Below, piece after piece: positions 49,253 to 58,578 of a stretch of DNA of 64,000 nucleotides. Origin of the DNA: Rhodoligotrophos appendicifer (lineage in GTDB: Bacteria; Pseudomonadota; Alphaproteobacteria; Rhizobiales; Im1). The position numbers and the translations under genes are program-made. The number at the start of each line of letters is the position of its first letter. Positions within the stretch are counted from its first letter, which is position 1. The notes beneath the pieces are model-generated. The model worked only from the letters and a program-made list of their open reading frames with translations. It did no database searches and had not been told where the DNA came from. The stretch lies in assembly GCF_007474605.1 (NCBI RefSeq), contig NZ_VHKL01000004.1, positions 124,001-188,000 of the forward strand. Direction: 5' to 3'.

Positions 49253-51100
49253 TTATTCCGCAGCGACCGCACGAACCGGAACCGACACCCGGCCCGTCAC
49301 GAAATCAGTCCCGCGAGAGATCTCGGCGATCTCGCCGGTCAAGTATTTCAACTTGGCTCCTGCGCGGGACAGCTTGCCGGAGGACGTGAATGGCAGGCTG
49401 CGCGGCGGAACGAGGACGATGGCGCCATCAACACCGACCGTCGTGCGCACGATGCCGGCAACTTCACGACGAAGAGCCTCCTGACTCGTAGCGTCTTGGT
49501 GGCGGCATTGGACCAGGACGATGATCTCATCTTCCCCTGCGGGGCCTTCCACCGAGAAGGCCGCAACATCGTCGGACCGTAGAGAGGGAAGCTGTTCGAC
49601 CGCCCATTCAATATCCTGGGGCCAGATATTCCGGCCATTATGCAGGATCAAATCCTTGCTTCGGCCCGTGATGACGATCTCGCCGTCCAGCCAGTAGCCC
49701 ATATCGCCCGTGGACATCCAGCCATTGCGATCAATGACAGCGGCGGTTGCATCCTCGTTACGGAAATAACCACTCATCATGCTGCCGCCGCGCACGCGGA
49801 TATGGCCAATCTGGCGCTCGCCTAGGATGATCCCCTCGTCGTCGCAGACCTCCACTTCGTAACCGGGAAGGGGCTTACCACATACGACGAAGGCGCGTGT
49901 CTGAACCGTGGCGCTGACATTCTGCGCATCGACCGGGACGGCGCGCCGCGACTGCTTATAGTGAGCGGTGTCGATCACATCCACACGGATCGGCACAGTG
50001 CAGTCGGAGATCGCGATCGCCAGAGTGGTCTCGGCCATCCCATAGCTCGGCGAGAAAGCGCGGGCATCGAAACCCGCCACTTCGAGCTTCTCGGCAAAGA
50101 ATTCAAGAATATCGGAGCGGACCATATCGCCGCCAATTCCGGCAATTCTCCATGAGGACAGGTCGAGTTCGACCGCCTGACCATTGATCCGACGTGCCGC
50201 AAGATCATAGCCAAAGCTCGGACTGAACGAGATGGTGGAGCGGTTCTCCGACATCAGTTGCAGCCACAAAGCCGGACGGCGGGCGAAGGAGGGTGTCGCC
50301 AGATAATCGACAGTCACCTGGCTCGCCATGGGCGTCAGGCAGAAACCGACGAGGCCCATATCGTGGTAGAGCGGTAGCCAGGAGAAGGCTCGATCCGCCG
50401 AGGTGATCTGCATCCCATGCACCACAGTGGTGCGGATGTTGTTCATGATCGCAGCCTGGCTGATCAACACGCCTTTGGGATGCGACGTCGAGCCGGAGGA
50501 ATATTGAATGTAAGCATCCTCGTGGGCCGCAAAGGGTTGCAATTCCCCTTCGAAGGGCGCCAAGGCCGCTAACTCGTTGTGGCTCAGGACGATCTCGGTG
50601 CCCGCGCGCTCGCCGGCCTCACGCAGATACGCCAGGAGGGGCTCCGGGGCGATCGCAGCCGTTGCCGCTGCGCTGTTCAGCATGCCCGTGACGCGGTCCA
50701 CATAGGCATCCCGACCGCCAATATACATCGTGTAAGGCATTGGGCAGGGGATCAGGCCCGCATATTGGCAACCGTAAAAGACGCTCACGAAATCCGGCGT
50801 CGTCTCGGCTACAACCGCGACCCTATCGCCCCGCTTCAGTCCGAGAGACAGGAGACGGCGCGCGACAGCGATGGCGCGCTGACGGAGCCGGGAATAAGGA
50901 AGGGCATGTTCGATCTGGCCGCGCGGCGAGTAAAAGTTAAAGCCTGTCACCCCACGAGCCGCGTAATCGAGCGCATCCGCGAGGGTCGGGAACTCTCCCT
51001 TCTTCTGCGGAAGATCATGGTTCGAACGAGGCGTTGGTTTCGTCAGATCGCGCGTCTCGTTCGCGCCGTTCGCCAATTCCCCCACAAGTCCCCCATTCAT
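49253..51100 (-). CDS. Fatty acyl-AMP ligase / acyl-ACP synthetase of the sphingolipid operon
   Basis: The protein of about 615 residues is an adenylate-forming enzyme of the FAAL-like class: P-loop YIQYSSGSTSHPKGV, LPLYHDMGLVGF, a GMAETTLA A5 motif, STGDMGYW and the hinge region ITGRSKDLILHNGRN, with the C-terminal catalytic Lys in TSSGKLSR. It activates a fatty acid and probably loads it on the ACP encoded two genes downstream. The start is uncertain: ATG 51100 is chosen, and the frame is open to 51193. It is the first gene of the synthetase-reductase-ACP-spt operon. Confidence 0.88.
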   Translation of the reverse strand: MNGGLVGELANGANETRDLTKPTPRSNHDLPQKKGEFPTLADALDYAARGVTGFNFYSPRGQIEHALPYSRLRQRAIAVARRLLSLGLKRGDRVAVVAETTPDFVSVFYGCQYAGLIPCPMPYTMYIGGRDAYVDRVTGMLNSAAATAAIAPEPLLAYLREAGERAGTEIVLSHNELAALAPFEGELQPFAAHEDAYIQYSSGSTSHPKGVLISQAAIMNNIRTTVVHGMQITSADRAFSWLPLYHDMGLVGFCLTPMASQVTVDYLATPSFARRPALWLQLMSENRSTISFSPSFGYDLAARRINGQAVELDLSSWRIAGIGGDMVRSDILEFFAEKLEVAGFDARAFSPSYGMAETTLAIAISDCTVPIRVDVIDTAHYKQSRRAVPVDAQNVSATVQTRAFVVCGKPLPGYEVEVCDDEGIILGERQIGHIRVRGGSMMSGYFRNEDATAAVIDRNGWMSTGDMGYWLDGEIVITGRSKDLILHNGRNIWPQDIEWAVEQLPSLRSDDVAAFSVEGPAGEDEIIVLVQCRHQDATSQEALRREVAGIVRTTVGVDGAIVLVPPRSLPFTSSGKLSRAGAKLKYLTGEIAEISRGTDFVTGRVSVPVRAVAAE

Positions 51101-51404
51101 CGTCACATCGTCTGCGATCTTCAGCACTGTCCGATTCCCGCCCAATGTGCGCCGCCATGGTCCCGTGCGGCATCCCAAACTCAAGACCCACAAGCTATTC
51201 GCATCACCACGCTATTTCCCAAGTTCCCGCACGCTTGTGTAGCGCCTGAGAGCCTTGCAGACTTAACCTTAAGGGAGTGCAAACAACCCGAAGCCCGTAC
51301 CTTTAAAAACCCCGTATCCCATAGGTACCAAGCAGGGGAATCTTCACCAAATCAAAAGGTGTTTCAAAATGTTTCGGTTAGATGACCGGGCAATGAGAAT
51401 TCGC
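51101..51404. other. Intergenic region, probable promoter of the sphingolipid operon
   Basis: About 300 bp with no convincing gene separates the synthetase start from the end of the next minus-strand gene. The part from 51260 to 51400 is clearly richer in A and T than the surroundings and is the likely place for the promoter of the synthetase-reductase-ACP-spt operon. I cannot assign -35 and -10 elements with confidence. Confidence 0.4.
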
Positions 51405-51941
51405 TCACAAGTGAGCAAATCCGCCGATCACACTGAAAATCAACAGTAAAATTGCACCAGCAGCAAACCCACAAATCCACGAAGCAGCCAGCATGAGAGC
51501 AGAATAACGACCACCGTTCCTGAGCCGGTCGCGCTTCACCACCAGTTTTCGTTCGCGATCGACGATTCGGTGCGCCATGTATTCGGTCACACGTTCAACC
51601 ATTGCAGCACGGTCGCGCGTCTCCAGCACTGTCTCGCGGCTGTCCTGAGTTTCCTGGATGAAGCGGAAGCTGCGCGGGTCCGGCTCCATGACAACATAGG
51701 CGGTGCCGTCAACCCACAGGCGCGGAGGTTCACCCTGCGTCACGGTCAGGTCAAAGAGAATGCGTGCTTCCGTATCCTGATCTGCAATCGCAACCAAATC
51801 GCCCTGCAGGTTGGCAAGTCGCAACTGCTTGGCATCCCGAATGTCGAAGATCGCATCCAGATGCTCTGCCTGCGCAAGACGCGCCTGACGGACCGCCGCA
51901 TTCAGGCGCCTGTCCTCAGATAAAGGCTGCATGCCCGCCAT
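51405..51941 (-). CDS. Hypothetical tail-anchored membrane protein
   Basis: I do not recognise this 178-residue protein. Its N-terminal 145 residues are soluble and charged, with a predicted beta-rich core (LVAIADQDTEARILFDLTV; WVDGTAYVVMEPD) and an Arg/Lys-rich segment before the membrane (IVDRERKLVVKRDRLRNGG). A single C-terminal transmembrane helix (LMLAASWICGFAAGAILLLIF) would leave the bulk in the cytoplasm. It sits upstream of the sphingolipid operon in the same direction but about 300 bp away, so a link is only possible. Confidence 0.7.
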   Translation of the reverse strand: MAGMQPLSEDRRLNAAVRQARLAQAEHLDAIFDIRDAKQLRLANLQGDLVAIADQDTEARILFDLTVTQGEPPRLWVDGTAYVVMEPDPRSFRFIQETQDSRETVLETRDRAAMVERVTEYMAHRIVDRERKLVVKRDRLRNGGRYSALMLAASWICGFAAGAILLLIFSVIGGFAHL

Positions 51942-52305
51942 CCCATGACCTATGCTTGTCAGAAGCCTGTTTCACTATCGCACCAATTTTGCCGAACCGC
52001 GACAGATGAACGGCTGACGATGACGACTGCCGCATATCGGACAATTGTTAAGAGATCCTCCTTGCAATTCAAATCGGCAAGAACAGATCAACAGCCTTAT
52101 ACGATGAAGCTCCAGGTGAAATTATGCACAGCGGATGATAAAGTCAGTATCCTCACGAAAATTTCCTCCGAGATCTGATTTTTGTTTTCCACATTGTTAA
52201 ATACCCGCCTCGACTTTTGCTAAAATTTTCCTATCCTCCTGAACACTTGCACGAGTGATCTCAGCCCGTGAGGCGAGATCCGGGTGACCGGCGGGGGCTG
52301 GTTTC
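51942..52305. other. Intergenic region between divergent genes
   Basis: About 360 bp without a supported gene; it separates the tail-anchored protein gene from the BcsS-like gene. It is AT-rich, with TAAAAT at 52221-52226 as a possible -10 for the rightward gene, but no good -35 at normal spacing. Short open frames here show no family resemblance. Confidence 0.4.
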
Positions 52306-53118
52306 ATGGCGGAAGACAGAAGACACGGCCCTTTCACGGGTGCCGTGATCCTATTCGGGCTGACTGGCGCCTTGACGCACCAAACTGTGCCGGCCCGTGC
52401 GGAAGAAATTACCGCAGCAGCGAAGGAGGACAAAATCGGGGAATACTATTCCTTAAGCGGCCTCGGCGGCAGCGGAACCGGTCTTTTTGCCTATCAAGGC
52501 ATCATTGCGCTGCCCATGGGCAGCTATGGCGAGAGTGGACCCGTGTTCCGCGCCTGGGGAAAAACCTTTGCCTTCGAATACAAGACCGACCTCATCGATC
52601 CCGAGGTGGTGCTGCCCCCCGTTAAGGGCGTCGACATCTCAGCACAAGCCTATGGGATCGAGTTGGAGGCAGGCTACCAGTTCGCCCGAGAAGACTGGCG
52701 GCTCGCGCTGTTCATCGGCGGCTCTTACCGTTATTATAATCTCTCTCCTGATGATCCCCGCTCAAAGCTCGCCGGCCATCACTACGACATCAAGGTCGCC
52801 GTGGATGGGCAATTTGAACTGCCCGGCCAGTGGGGCGTGGGGTTCAATGGCAGCTATGTGACCGGGGTCGAGGAATACTGGGTACAGATGCGACCGCACT
52901 ATCGGACCCAATCCTATACGGAATTCGGGGTCGATACGGCAGCCTTCGGCGGCGACGACTATAATTATGCTCGGGCCGGCCTGTATATGGCCGGGTTGGA
53001 TCTCACTCAATGGGGGGCTGAAGCCACTTATTTAAGCGGTGAAGGCGGCGGCCAGATCGATCTCGACCTCAATACTCTCTCGGCTTACGGAGCAATCCAT
53101 GTCGGGGTCAAGTTTTGA
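52306..53118 (+). CDS. BcsS-like outer-membrane protein
   Basis: The 270-residue secreted protein has an N-terminal signal peptide (hydrophobic TGAVILFGLTGAL, cleavage near PARAEE). The rest is a series of alternating amphipathic strands ending in a C-terminal aromatic (VGVKF), as in outer-membrane beta-barrels. The LSPDDPRSKLAG turn and the EYWVQMRPHY and GDDYNYARAGLYMAG strands match the family annotated cellulose biosynthesis protein BcsS in alphaproteobacteria. No other bcs gene is present, so a direct role in cellulose export is not supported by context. The convergent neighbour is a glycosyltransferase. Confidence 0.65.
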   Translation: MAEDRRHGPFTGAVILFGLTGALTHQTVPARAEEITAAAKEDKIGEYYSLSGLGGSGTGLFAYQGIIALPMGSYGESGPVFRAWGKTFAFEYKTDLIDPEVVLPPVKGVDISAQAYGIELEAGYQFAREDWRLALFIGGSYRYYNLSPDDPRSKLAGHHYDIKVAVDGQFELPGQWGVGFNGSYVTGVEEYWVQMRPHYRTQSYTEFGVDTAAFGGDDYNYARAGLYMAGLDLTQWGAEATYLSGEGGGQIDLDLNTLSAYGAIHVGVKF

Positions 53119-53129
53119 AGAACCTCACC

Positions 53130-54209
53130 TCATTGCTTCCAGTCCATTGCCGGCATCAGGCCTGCTGCCACAAGGCTTTCAGGGCCGCGATACCGGAGAG
53201 ACCCTTCGAAAGCCAGTGAGAGGTTGGGCCTCAACTTGAGCACTTCGAGATAATGTCGATATTCCTTCGAGCCGAGCCAGTGCTCGCCATGGCTCACCGC
53301 CGCGACGGCGCGATCATGAAAGTCGGAGAGAAACTTGAAATGCAGTAGGCAACCACGGTCGGCCAAGAAATTCTGCTCATAGGGATAGGCAAGGTGAGCG
53401 TTGGGATACAACGTTTCAGATCCCCACCGCATGAGCGGTGTCTTGGCCAAAAGGCCATAGAACGGCCGGCCCGGGAGGGAAAAGACCCTCGCCCGTGGAC
53501 CGCCGAGATAGTCCACGCATTTCCGTCGGGCACAGGGATCGCGAAGGGCAGTTTCGTCGCGGCGATAGAAGCCATCGAAAAGCGGGCACGTATCGATCAA
53601 GCGGCCGCCTGCCGCCAGGTGGGTCGTCGCCAAGGGCTGGTCGCCGTACATATCCAACATCAAAGCCGGCAGTGCGGTTGACCCCTTCTTCTCCAACCGC
53701 TCGGCAAGCCGCATCAGATCGAACTCTCCGCAGCGGTCATACACAAGCAGTTCATCGATGTCGGCAACCAGATACCAGCGCCCGAGCCCGGTCGACTGGA
53801 TACACCACATCACCCAGTCGGTGCCGAAGGCCGAGCCAGCATAGCTGCCATGTGCCGTGTACAATTCCACGTCCGGTTCAGCCAATGCCAGCTCGCGGCT
53901 GCCATCGCGAGAGAGATTATCGATCAGGATAAATCGGTCGACGCCGAGCTCACGGTAGTGGCGCAAGAAGTCTGGCAGACGGATCGACTCGTCGCGCATG
54001 CAGGCCACAACAATAATGGCGTGGGCCGAGGCGGGAGGCAGACGCCGGACCGCAACGAGCTCCGATCCAGCGCGCCGGATGGCAAGCCGCTTCGCCCTTC
54101 TATGCCAATGCGCAACCGGCCAGGTGTAACGAGCAGCGAGCTTGATACGCTTGACCATCGACCTCGGCCGCCGGACCAAGGGGGCCGGTCCTAACTCCGC
54201 GTCGACCAT
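53130..54209 (-). CDS. GT2-type glycosyltransferase (Glyco_tranf_2_4-like)
   Basis: The 359-residue protein has a GT-A core: IIVVACMRDESIRLPDFLRHYRELGVDRFILIDN read in pieces, and the metal-binding VADIDELLV (DxD-like). Downstream HFKFLSDF and HYLEVL segments match the family with PF13704. There is no transmembrane helix, so it acts at the cytosolic face. The acceptor is unknown; exopolysaccharide, LPS and a glycosphingolipid are all possible given the nearby island. The ATG at 54209 follows GGAGGG. Confidence 0.85.
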   Translation of the reverse strand: MVDAELGPAPLVRRPRSMVKRIKLAARYTWPVAHWHRRAKRLAIRRAGSELVAVRRLPPASAHAIIVVACMRDESIRLPDFLRHYRELGVDRFILIDNLSRDGSRELALAEPDVELYTAHGSYAGSAFGTDWVMWCIQSTGLGRWYLVADIDELLVYDRCGEFDLMRLAERLEKKGSTALPALMLDMYGDQPLATTHLAAGGRLIDTCPLFDGFYRRDETALRDPCARRKCVDYLGGPRARVFSLPGRPFYGLLAKTPLMRWGSETLYPNAHLAYPYEQNFLADRGCLLHFKFLSDFHDRAVAAVSHGEHWLGSKEYRHYLEVLKLRPNLSLAFEGSLRYRGPESLVAAGLMPAMDWKQ

Positions 54210-54311
54210 GCAACACTCCCTCCATGCAAACAGCACAGAGGTACACCAAGTCATTTTTCCCGCAAAGAGAGCATTTTGTCGAAAAGCACGCTAAAGCCGC
54301 ATTCTTTGGGT

Positions 54312-56099
54312 TCAAGATGCCTGCTGGGGTGACAGGTTGAGCCGGATATGCAGCTCGCGCAATTGCTTCGGCGTCGCCTCGGAGGGAGCGCCCATAAGCA
54401 GGTCCTCTGCCTTCTGGTTCATGGGGAAGACCACAACCTCACGCAAATTCTCTTCACCACAGAGCAGCATCACCATGCGGTCGATGCCGGGAGCGATGCC
54501 ACCGTGGGGCGGGGCACCATATTGGAGCGCTCGCAGCATTCCGCCGAACTTCGATTCCAACACTGACTGATCATAGCCGGCGATTTCGAAGGCCCTGCGC
54601 ATGATCTCCGGCTTGTGATTCCGGATAGCCCCGGAAGAAAGTTCGATTCCATTGCAGACCACGTCATATTGGTAGGCGTTGATGGTGAGGGGATCCTTCG
54701 TCTCCAGCGCCTCAAGCTCGCCCTGCGGCATTGAGAAAGGATTGTGGGAGAAATCCACCCGCTTCTCCTCGTCATTCCATTCGAACATCGGAAAATCGAC
54801 GATCCAACAGAAGGCAAAACGGTCCTCGTCAACGAGCCCAAGGTCACGGGCCACCTTGTTGCGCGCAAGGCCCGCAAAGGCGGCAAAGGTCTTCGGCTTA
54901 CCGGCGACGAAGAAGGCCGCATCGCCTGCAGCGAGGCCGAGCTGCGAGGCTATGGCGGCGGTGCGCTCGGGTCCGATATTCTTCGCTACCGGTCCTGCTC
55001 CACCCTCCTCCTCATCACGCCAGAAGATGTATCCGAGGCCGGGCTGTCCCTCTCCTTGGGCCCAGGCGTTCATACGGTCGCAAAACGCGCGGCTACCACC
55101 ACTCTTAGCCGGAATCGCCCAGATCTCCGTCTCCTTGTCGGCGGCAATCATGTTGGCGAAGACCTTGAAGCCTGAGCCCGCGAATTGCTCCGTCACCGAT
55201 TGCATCTCAATGGGGTTCCGCAAGTCCGGCTTGTCAGATCCGTATTTCCGGATCGCCTCAGCATAGGGGATGCGCGGGAAGACCTCCGTCACTGGCCTGC
55301 CGTCCCCAAATTCCACGAAGAGCTCCCGCAGAACCGGCTCGACTGCCTGAAACACATCCTCCTGGGTGACGAAGCTCATCTCGATATCGAGCTGATAGAA
55401 CTCTCCCGGGCTACGGTCGGCCCGGGCATCCTCATCACGGAAGCATGGTGCGATCTGAAAATAGCGGTCGAAACCCGCAATCATCAACAACTGCTTGAAC
55501 TGCTGAGGGGCCTGGGGCAGTGCATAAAACTTCCCCGGATGAAGCCTCGACGGGACCAGGAAATCGCGCGCTCCCTCTGGGCTCGACGCCGTCAGGATCG
55601 GCGTTTGGAATTCGGCGAAGCCGCCGTCGTTCATGCGTTTGCGGATCCAGGATATGATCTGCCCGCGACGCACGATGTTGCGGTGCAGCCGCTCGCGCCG
55701 CAAATCAAGGAAGCGGTATCGGAGGCGCGTCTCCTCAGGATATTCTGCATCGCCAAAGACCGGCAAGGGCAAGTCGTCCGCCTTCGACAAGACTTCTATG
55801 GCATTGGCAAAGACCTCAACCGCTCCGGTGGCAATCGCGGCATTCTTTGTCTCGCCCGGGCGCTCGCGGACGACGCCGTCAACGCGAATGACCCATTCGG
55901 CACGCAACGTCTCGGCCTGGGCAAAGGCCGGGGAATCCGGATCGGCCACGATCTGGGTGATGCCGTAATGGTCGCGAAGGTCGATAAACAGGAGGCCGCC
56001 GTGGTCGCGAATGCGATGAACCCAGCCGGAGAGACGGGCCTCGGCGCCGATATCGGTCTGACGAAGAGCGCCGCAAGTGTGGCTTCGGTAAAGGTGCAT
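54312..56099 (-). CDS. aspS: Aspartyl-tRNA synthetase
   Basis: AspRS charges tRNA-Asp (or tRNA-Asp/Asn if non-discriminating). The 595-residue bacterial-type class IIb enzyme has an N-terminal OB anticodon-binding domain ([22 protein letters not shown]), motif 2 ([24 protein letters not shown] region), the bacterial GAD insertion, and motif 3 [12 protein letters not shown] with the [16 protein letters not shown] tail. It faces rnd across 188 bp. Confidence 0.97.
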   Translation of the reverse strand: MHLYRSHTCGALRQTDIGAEARLSGWVHRIRDHGGLLFIDLRDHYGITQIVADPDSPAFAQAETLRAEWVIRVDGVVRERPGETKNAAIATGAVEVFANAIEVLSKADDLPLPVFGDAEYPEETRLRYRFLDLRRERLHRNIVRRGQIISWIRKRMNDGGFAEFQTPILTASSPEGARDFLVPSRLHPGKFYALPQAPQQFKQLLMIAGFDRYFQIAPCFRDEDARADRSPGEFYQLDIEMSFVTQEDVFQAVEPVLRELFVEFGDGRPVTEVFPRIPYAEAIRKYGSDKPDLRNPIEMQSVTEQFAGSGFKVFANMIAADKETEIWAIPAKSGGSRAFCDRMNAWAQGEGQPGLGYIFWRDEEEGGAGPVAKNIGPERTAAIASQLGLAAGDAAFFVAGKPKTFAAFAGLARNKVARDLGLVDEDRFAFCWIVDFPMFEWNDEEKRVDFSHNPFSMPQGELEALETKDPLTINAYQYDVVCNGIELSSGAIRNHKPEIMRRAFEIAGYDQSVLESKFGGMLRALQYGAPPHGGIAPGIDRMVMLLCGEENLREVVVFPMNQKAEDLLMGAPSEATPKQLRELHIRLNLSPQQAS

Positions 56100-56287
56100 A
56101 ATTGGGTCCGTCTAGCAAAACCTCGGCAGGCGGATGAGGCCCACTTCCCGGGCAAAAGGCCATGTTCGGCGCGGAAAAGGGCATGCCCCCCTGGCTTTGT
56201 CAAGGCGGATGAACCTCGTGCTTCTGGCTGGCCATTCCGTGTAAAAGCTTGAACAGACGACAGACTCGCCGCATCTTACACAAACTC

Positions 56288-57481
56288 ATGGAAATCATCT
56301 CAACAACAGAACAACTGAACGCCGTCTGCGCTGACTTGGCGACCGACGCGTTCGTCACGGTTGACACCGAGTTCATGCGCGAGACCACGTTCTGGCCTCA
56401 GCTCTGTCTCATCCAGATCGCCGGCGCTGAGAGAGCGGTCATTATCGATCCGCTGGCCCCTGGTCTCGACCTGGCGCCGTTCTTCAACCTGATGAACGAT
56501 GCTAAGATATTGAAGGTATTTCATGCTGCTCGGCAGGACATCGAGATCGTCGTCCACCGCGCCGGGATCGTGCCGCATCCTGTCTTTGACACACAGGTTG
56601 CTGCCATGGTCTGCGGCTTCGGCGAACAGGTAGGCTACGAAAGCATCGTTCGCAAACTTGCGGGCGCAACCATCGATAAGAGCTCTCGGTTCACCGATTG
56701 GAGCCGCCGCCCGCTGACCGACAAGCAGCTCCGTTACGCGCTGGCGGACGTCACCCACCTGAGGCAGGTTTACAGTCGGCTTAAGACCGAGCTCGACAAA
56801 TCGGGCCGCGAATCCTGGCTTGAAGAGGAAATGGCGACTCTCACTTCGCCGGATACTTATAGAACAGATCCGAAGGAAGCCTGGCGCCGCCTGAAATTCC
56901 GCGCACGTGACAAGAAATCCCTGGCGGTCTTTATCGAGGTTGCAGCGTGGCGCGAACGCGAGGCACAGGAGCGAAACGTGCCCCGCAGCCGTATCCTCAA
57001 AGACGACGTCTTGGCGGAGATCGCCGTCCATGCTCCGAAAAGCAGCGAGGACCTTAAGATGCTGCGCGCCGTGCCGCGCGGTTTCTCGGATAGCAAGATG
57101 GGCGCCGAGGTGGTGTCAGCCGTCGCCCGAGGGCTGAAGGCCGACCTCTCGCTTATGCCCCGACTCGAGGATGTGCCTTTCCGCGAGAATGGCGGTGCTC
57201 TGGGCGATATCCTGCGCTTGGCGCTAAAGGTCATCTCGCAATCGGAGGGCGTCGCTCCAAAGCTGATCGCGTCCAGCAGCGACCTTGATGCCATCGCAGC
57301 CAATGACGACGCCGATGTCCCCGCCCTGCACGGCTGGCGTCGAGACCTGTTCGGAAATGTCGCCCTCGGCATCAAGCGCGGACAGTTGAGCATCGTCTAT
57401 GAGGCGGGAGAGGTTCGAATCATCGGTCGCAATCGCGCTACCGCACGCCGCGCGCTGGAAACCGCCACCACGACTCCCTAG
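56288..57481 (+). CDS. rnd: Ribonuclease D
   Basis: The 397-residue 3'-5' exoribonuclease has the DEDD domain: Exo I VTVDTEFMRE, Exo II KVFHAARQDIEI, and Exo III with the Tyr of the DEDDy type in QLRYALADVTHLRQVY. Two HRDC-like helical regions follow (VFIEVAAWREREAQERNVPRSRILKD). It trims tRNA and other RNA 3' ends. ATG 56288 starts the family N-terminus. It is convergent with the AbrB-family gene, 8 bp between stops. Confidence 0.95.
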   Translation: MEIISTTEQLNAVCADLATDAFVTVDTEFMRETTFWPQLCLIQIAGAERAVIIDPLAPGLDLAPFFNLMNDAKILKVFHAARQDIEIVVHRAGIVPHPVFDTQVAAMVCGFGEQVGYESIVRKLAGATIDKSSRFTDWSRRPLTDKQLRYALADVTHLRQVYSRLKTELDKSGRESWLEEEMATLTSPDTYRTDPKEAWRRLKFRARDKKSLAVFIEVAAWREREAQERNVPRSRILKDDVLAEIAVHAPKSSEDLKMLRAVPRGFSDSKMGAEVVSAVARGLKADLSLMPRLEDVPFRENGGALGDILRLALKVISQSEGVAPKLIASSSDLDAIAANDDADVPALHGWRRDLFGNVALGIKRGQLSIVYEAGEVRIIGRNRATARRALETATTTP

Positions 57482-57489
57482 GGGGCCCG

Positions 57490-58569
57490 TCAGTCCGTTA
57501 GCTTTGCGTGAGGAGCGGGTTTCTTGAGCCATATGGACACCAGCGGCATAGCGAGGCTCATCATCAGGAATCGGAATATCTGGTGGACGCCCACATAGGC
57601 AGGGTCAGCGCCCAATGCAAAGGCCATGATCGTCATGGCGTCCAGCCCGCCGGGTGCGAAGGCGAGAAGCGTATCGGGATAGGGTAAATCCGCCATCCAA
57701 GATACCGTCACCGCTCCTGCCACGGCTATCCCCGAGGCCAGAAGACATCCTTTGATGCCGGCACCTGCGGACTCGACCAGCATCTTCGGATGGATCCCGG
57801 AGAAACGGGCGCCAATATAGGCACCGAGGAGGACGTAAGTCGGGATCATGATCCAAGATGGCAGGCTCCCTTCGACCACCCCTCCGAGGTGCAACGCAAT
57901 ATTACTCGCCGCTGCGCCAAGGAGCATGCCCGCGGGAACTCGCAACTTCTGAAAAAGAAAACCTCCAGCGGCGCCCACAGCAAAGACTATGACGAGGTCG
58001 CGCACAGAGTGGACCGGTGCGGGCATTTTCGCACCGCCGGAGGATTGCAGGCCCAATGCAGTCACTGCAACAGGGAGAAGTGCAACCAGAAAGGCGAGAC
58101 GTACGCATTGAACGATGGTGACCTTGAGAACATCAGCCTTGTATTCGACGGCAAAGATAACGACCGTGCTGAGGGCGCCGGGCACCGATGCGAAGAAACA
58201 GGTCCGACGATCCCAGCCATAGGCCCAGCGATAATAGAATTGCAGCACCAGGGTCACAGCACACATGGTCACGGTAAGGATTGCGAGACTCGCCGGCCAG
58301 GTCTTCATCAGGGACAGGGTATGCCAGTCCACGCTGGATCCGATCGAAAGGCCCAGTATGATAAACACTGCAGTGCCGGCAGCCTTGGGTACATAGGCGC
58401 GGATGCCTGCTAGGCACAGCACCATCGTTGCCAGCATAGAGCCCCCCAGCCAGGGGGATGGAAGTCCGATAATGTAGAAGCCAGCGCCGCCCATTGTTGC
58501 AGCGGCGAATGTCAAGACGATCAGGGCAGCTCTTGTCTTGAACCAGGGCTTCGATCGGGCGTTACCCAC
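57490..58569 (-). CDS. AbrB-family (AbrB-duplication) membrane protein
   Basis: The 359-residue integral membrane protein has about ten helices in two repeats, each with a GLPSPWLGG or RVPAGMLLGAA motif, plus FFASVPGALSTVV and LLAFAPGGLDAMTIMA. These are the hallmarks of PF05145, often mislabelled ammonia monooxygenase or AbrB regulator. Transport function is suspected but not established. Start is GTG 58569. Confidence 0.9.
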   Translation of the reverse strand: MGNARSKPWFKTRAALIVLTFAAATMGGAGFYIIGLPSPWLGGSMLATMVLCLAGIRAYVPKAAGTAVFIILGLSIGSSVDWHTLSLMKTWPASLAILTVTMCAVTLVLQFYYRWAYGWDRRTCFFASVPGALSTVVIFAVEYKADVLKVTIVQCVRLAFLVALLPVAVTALGLQSSGGAKMPAPVHSVRDLVIVFAVGAAGGFLFQKLRVPAGMLLGAAASNIALHLGGVVEGSLPSWIMIPTYVLLGAYIGARFSGIHPKMLVESAGAGIKGCLLASGIAVAGAVTVSWMADLPYPDTLLAFAPGGLDAMTIMAFALGADPAYVGVHQIFRFLMMSLAMPLVSIWLKKPAPHAKLTD

Positions 58570-58578
58570 AGGACTTGA

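Noticed and set aside
51945-52178. Small 77-codon frame in the AT-rich intergenic region
   Set aside because: It has no ribosome-binding site, overlaps the divergent gene's upstream region and lacks any family resemblance.
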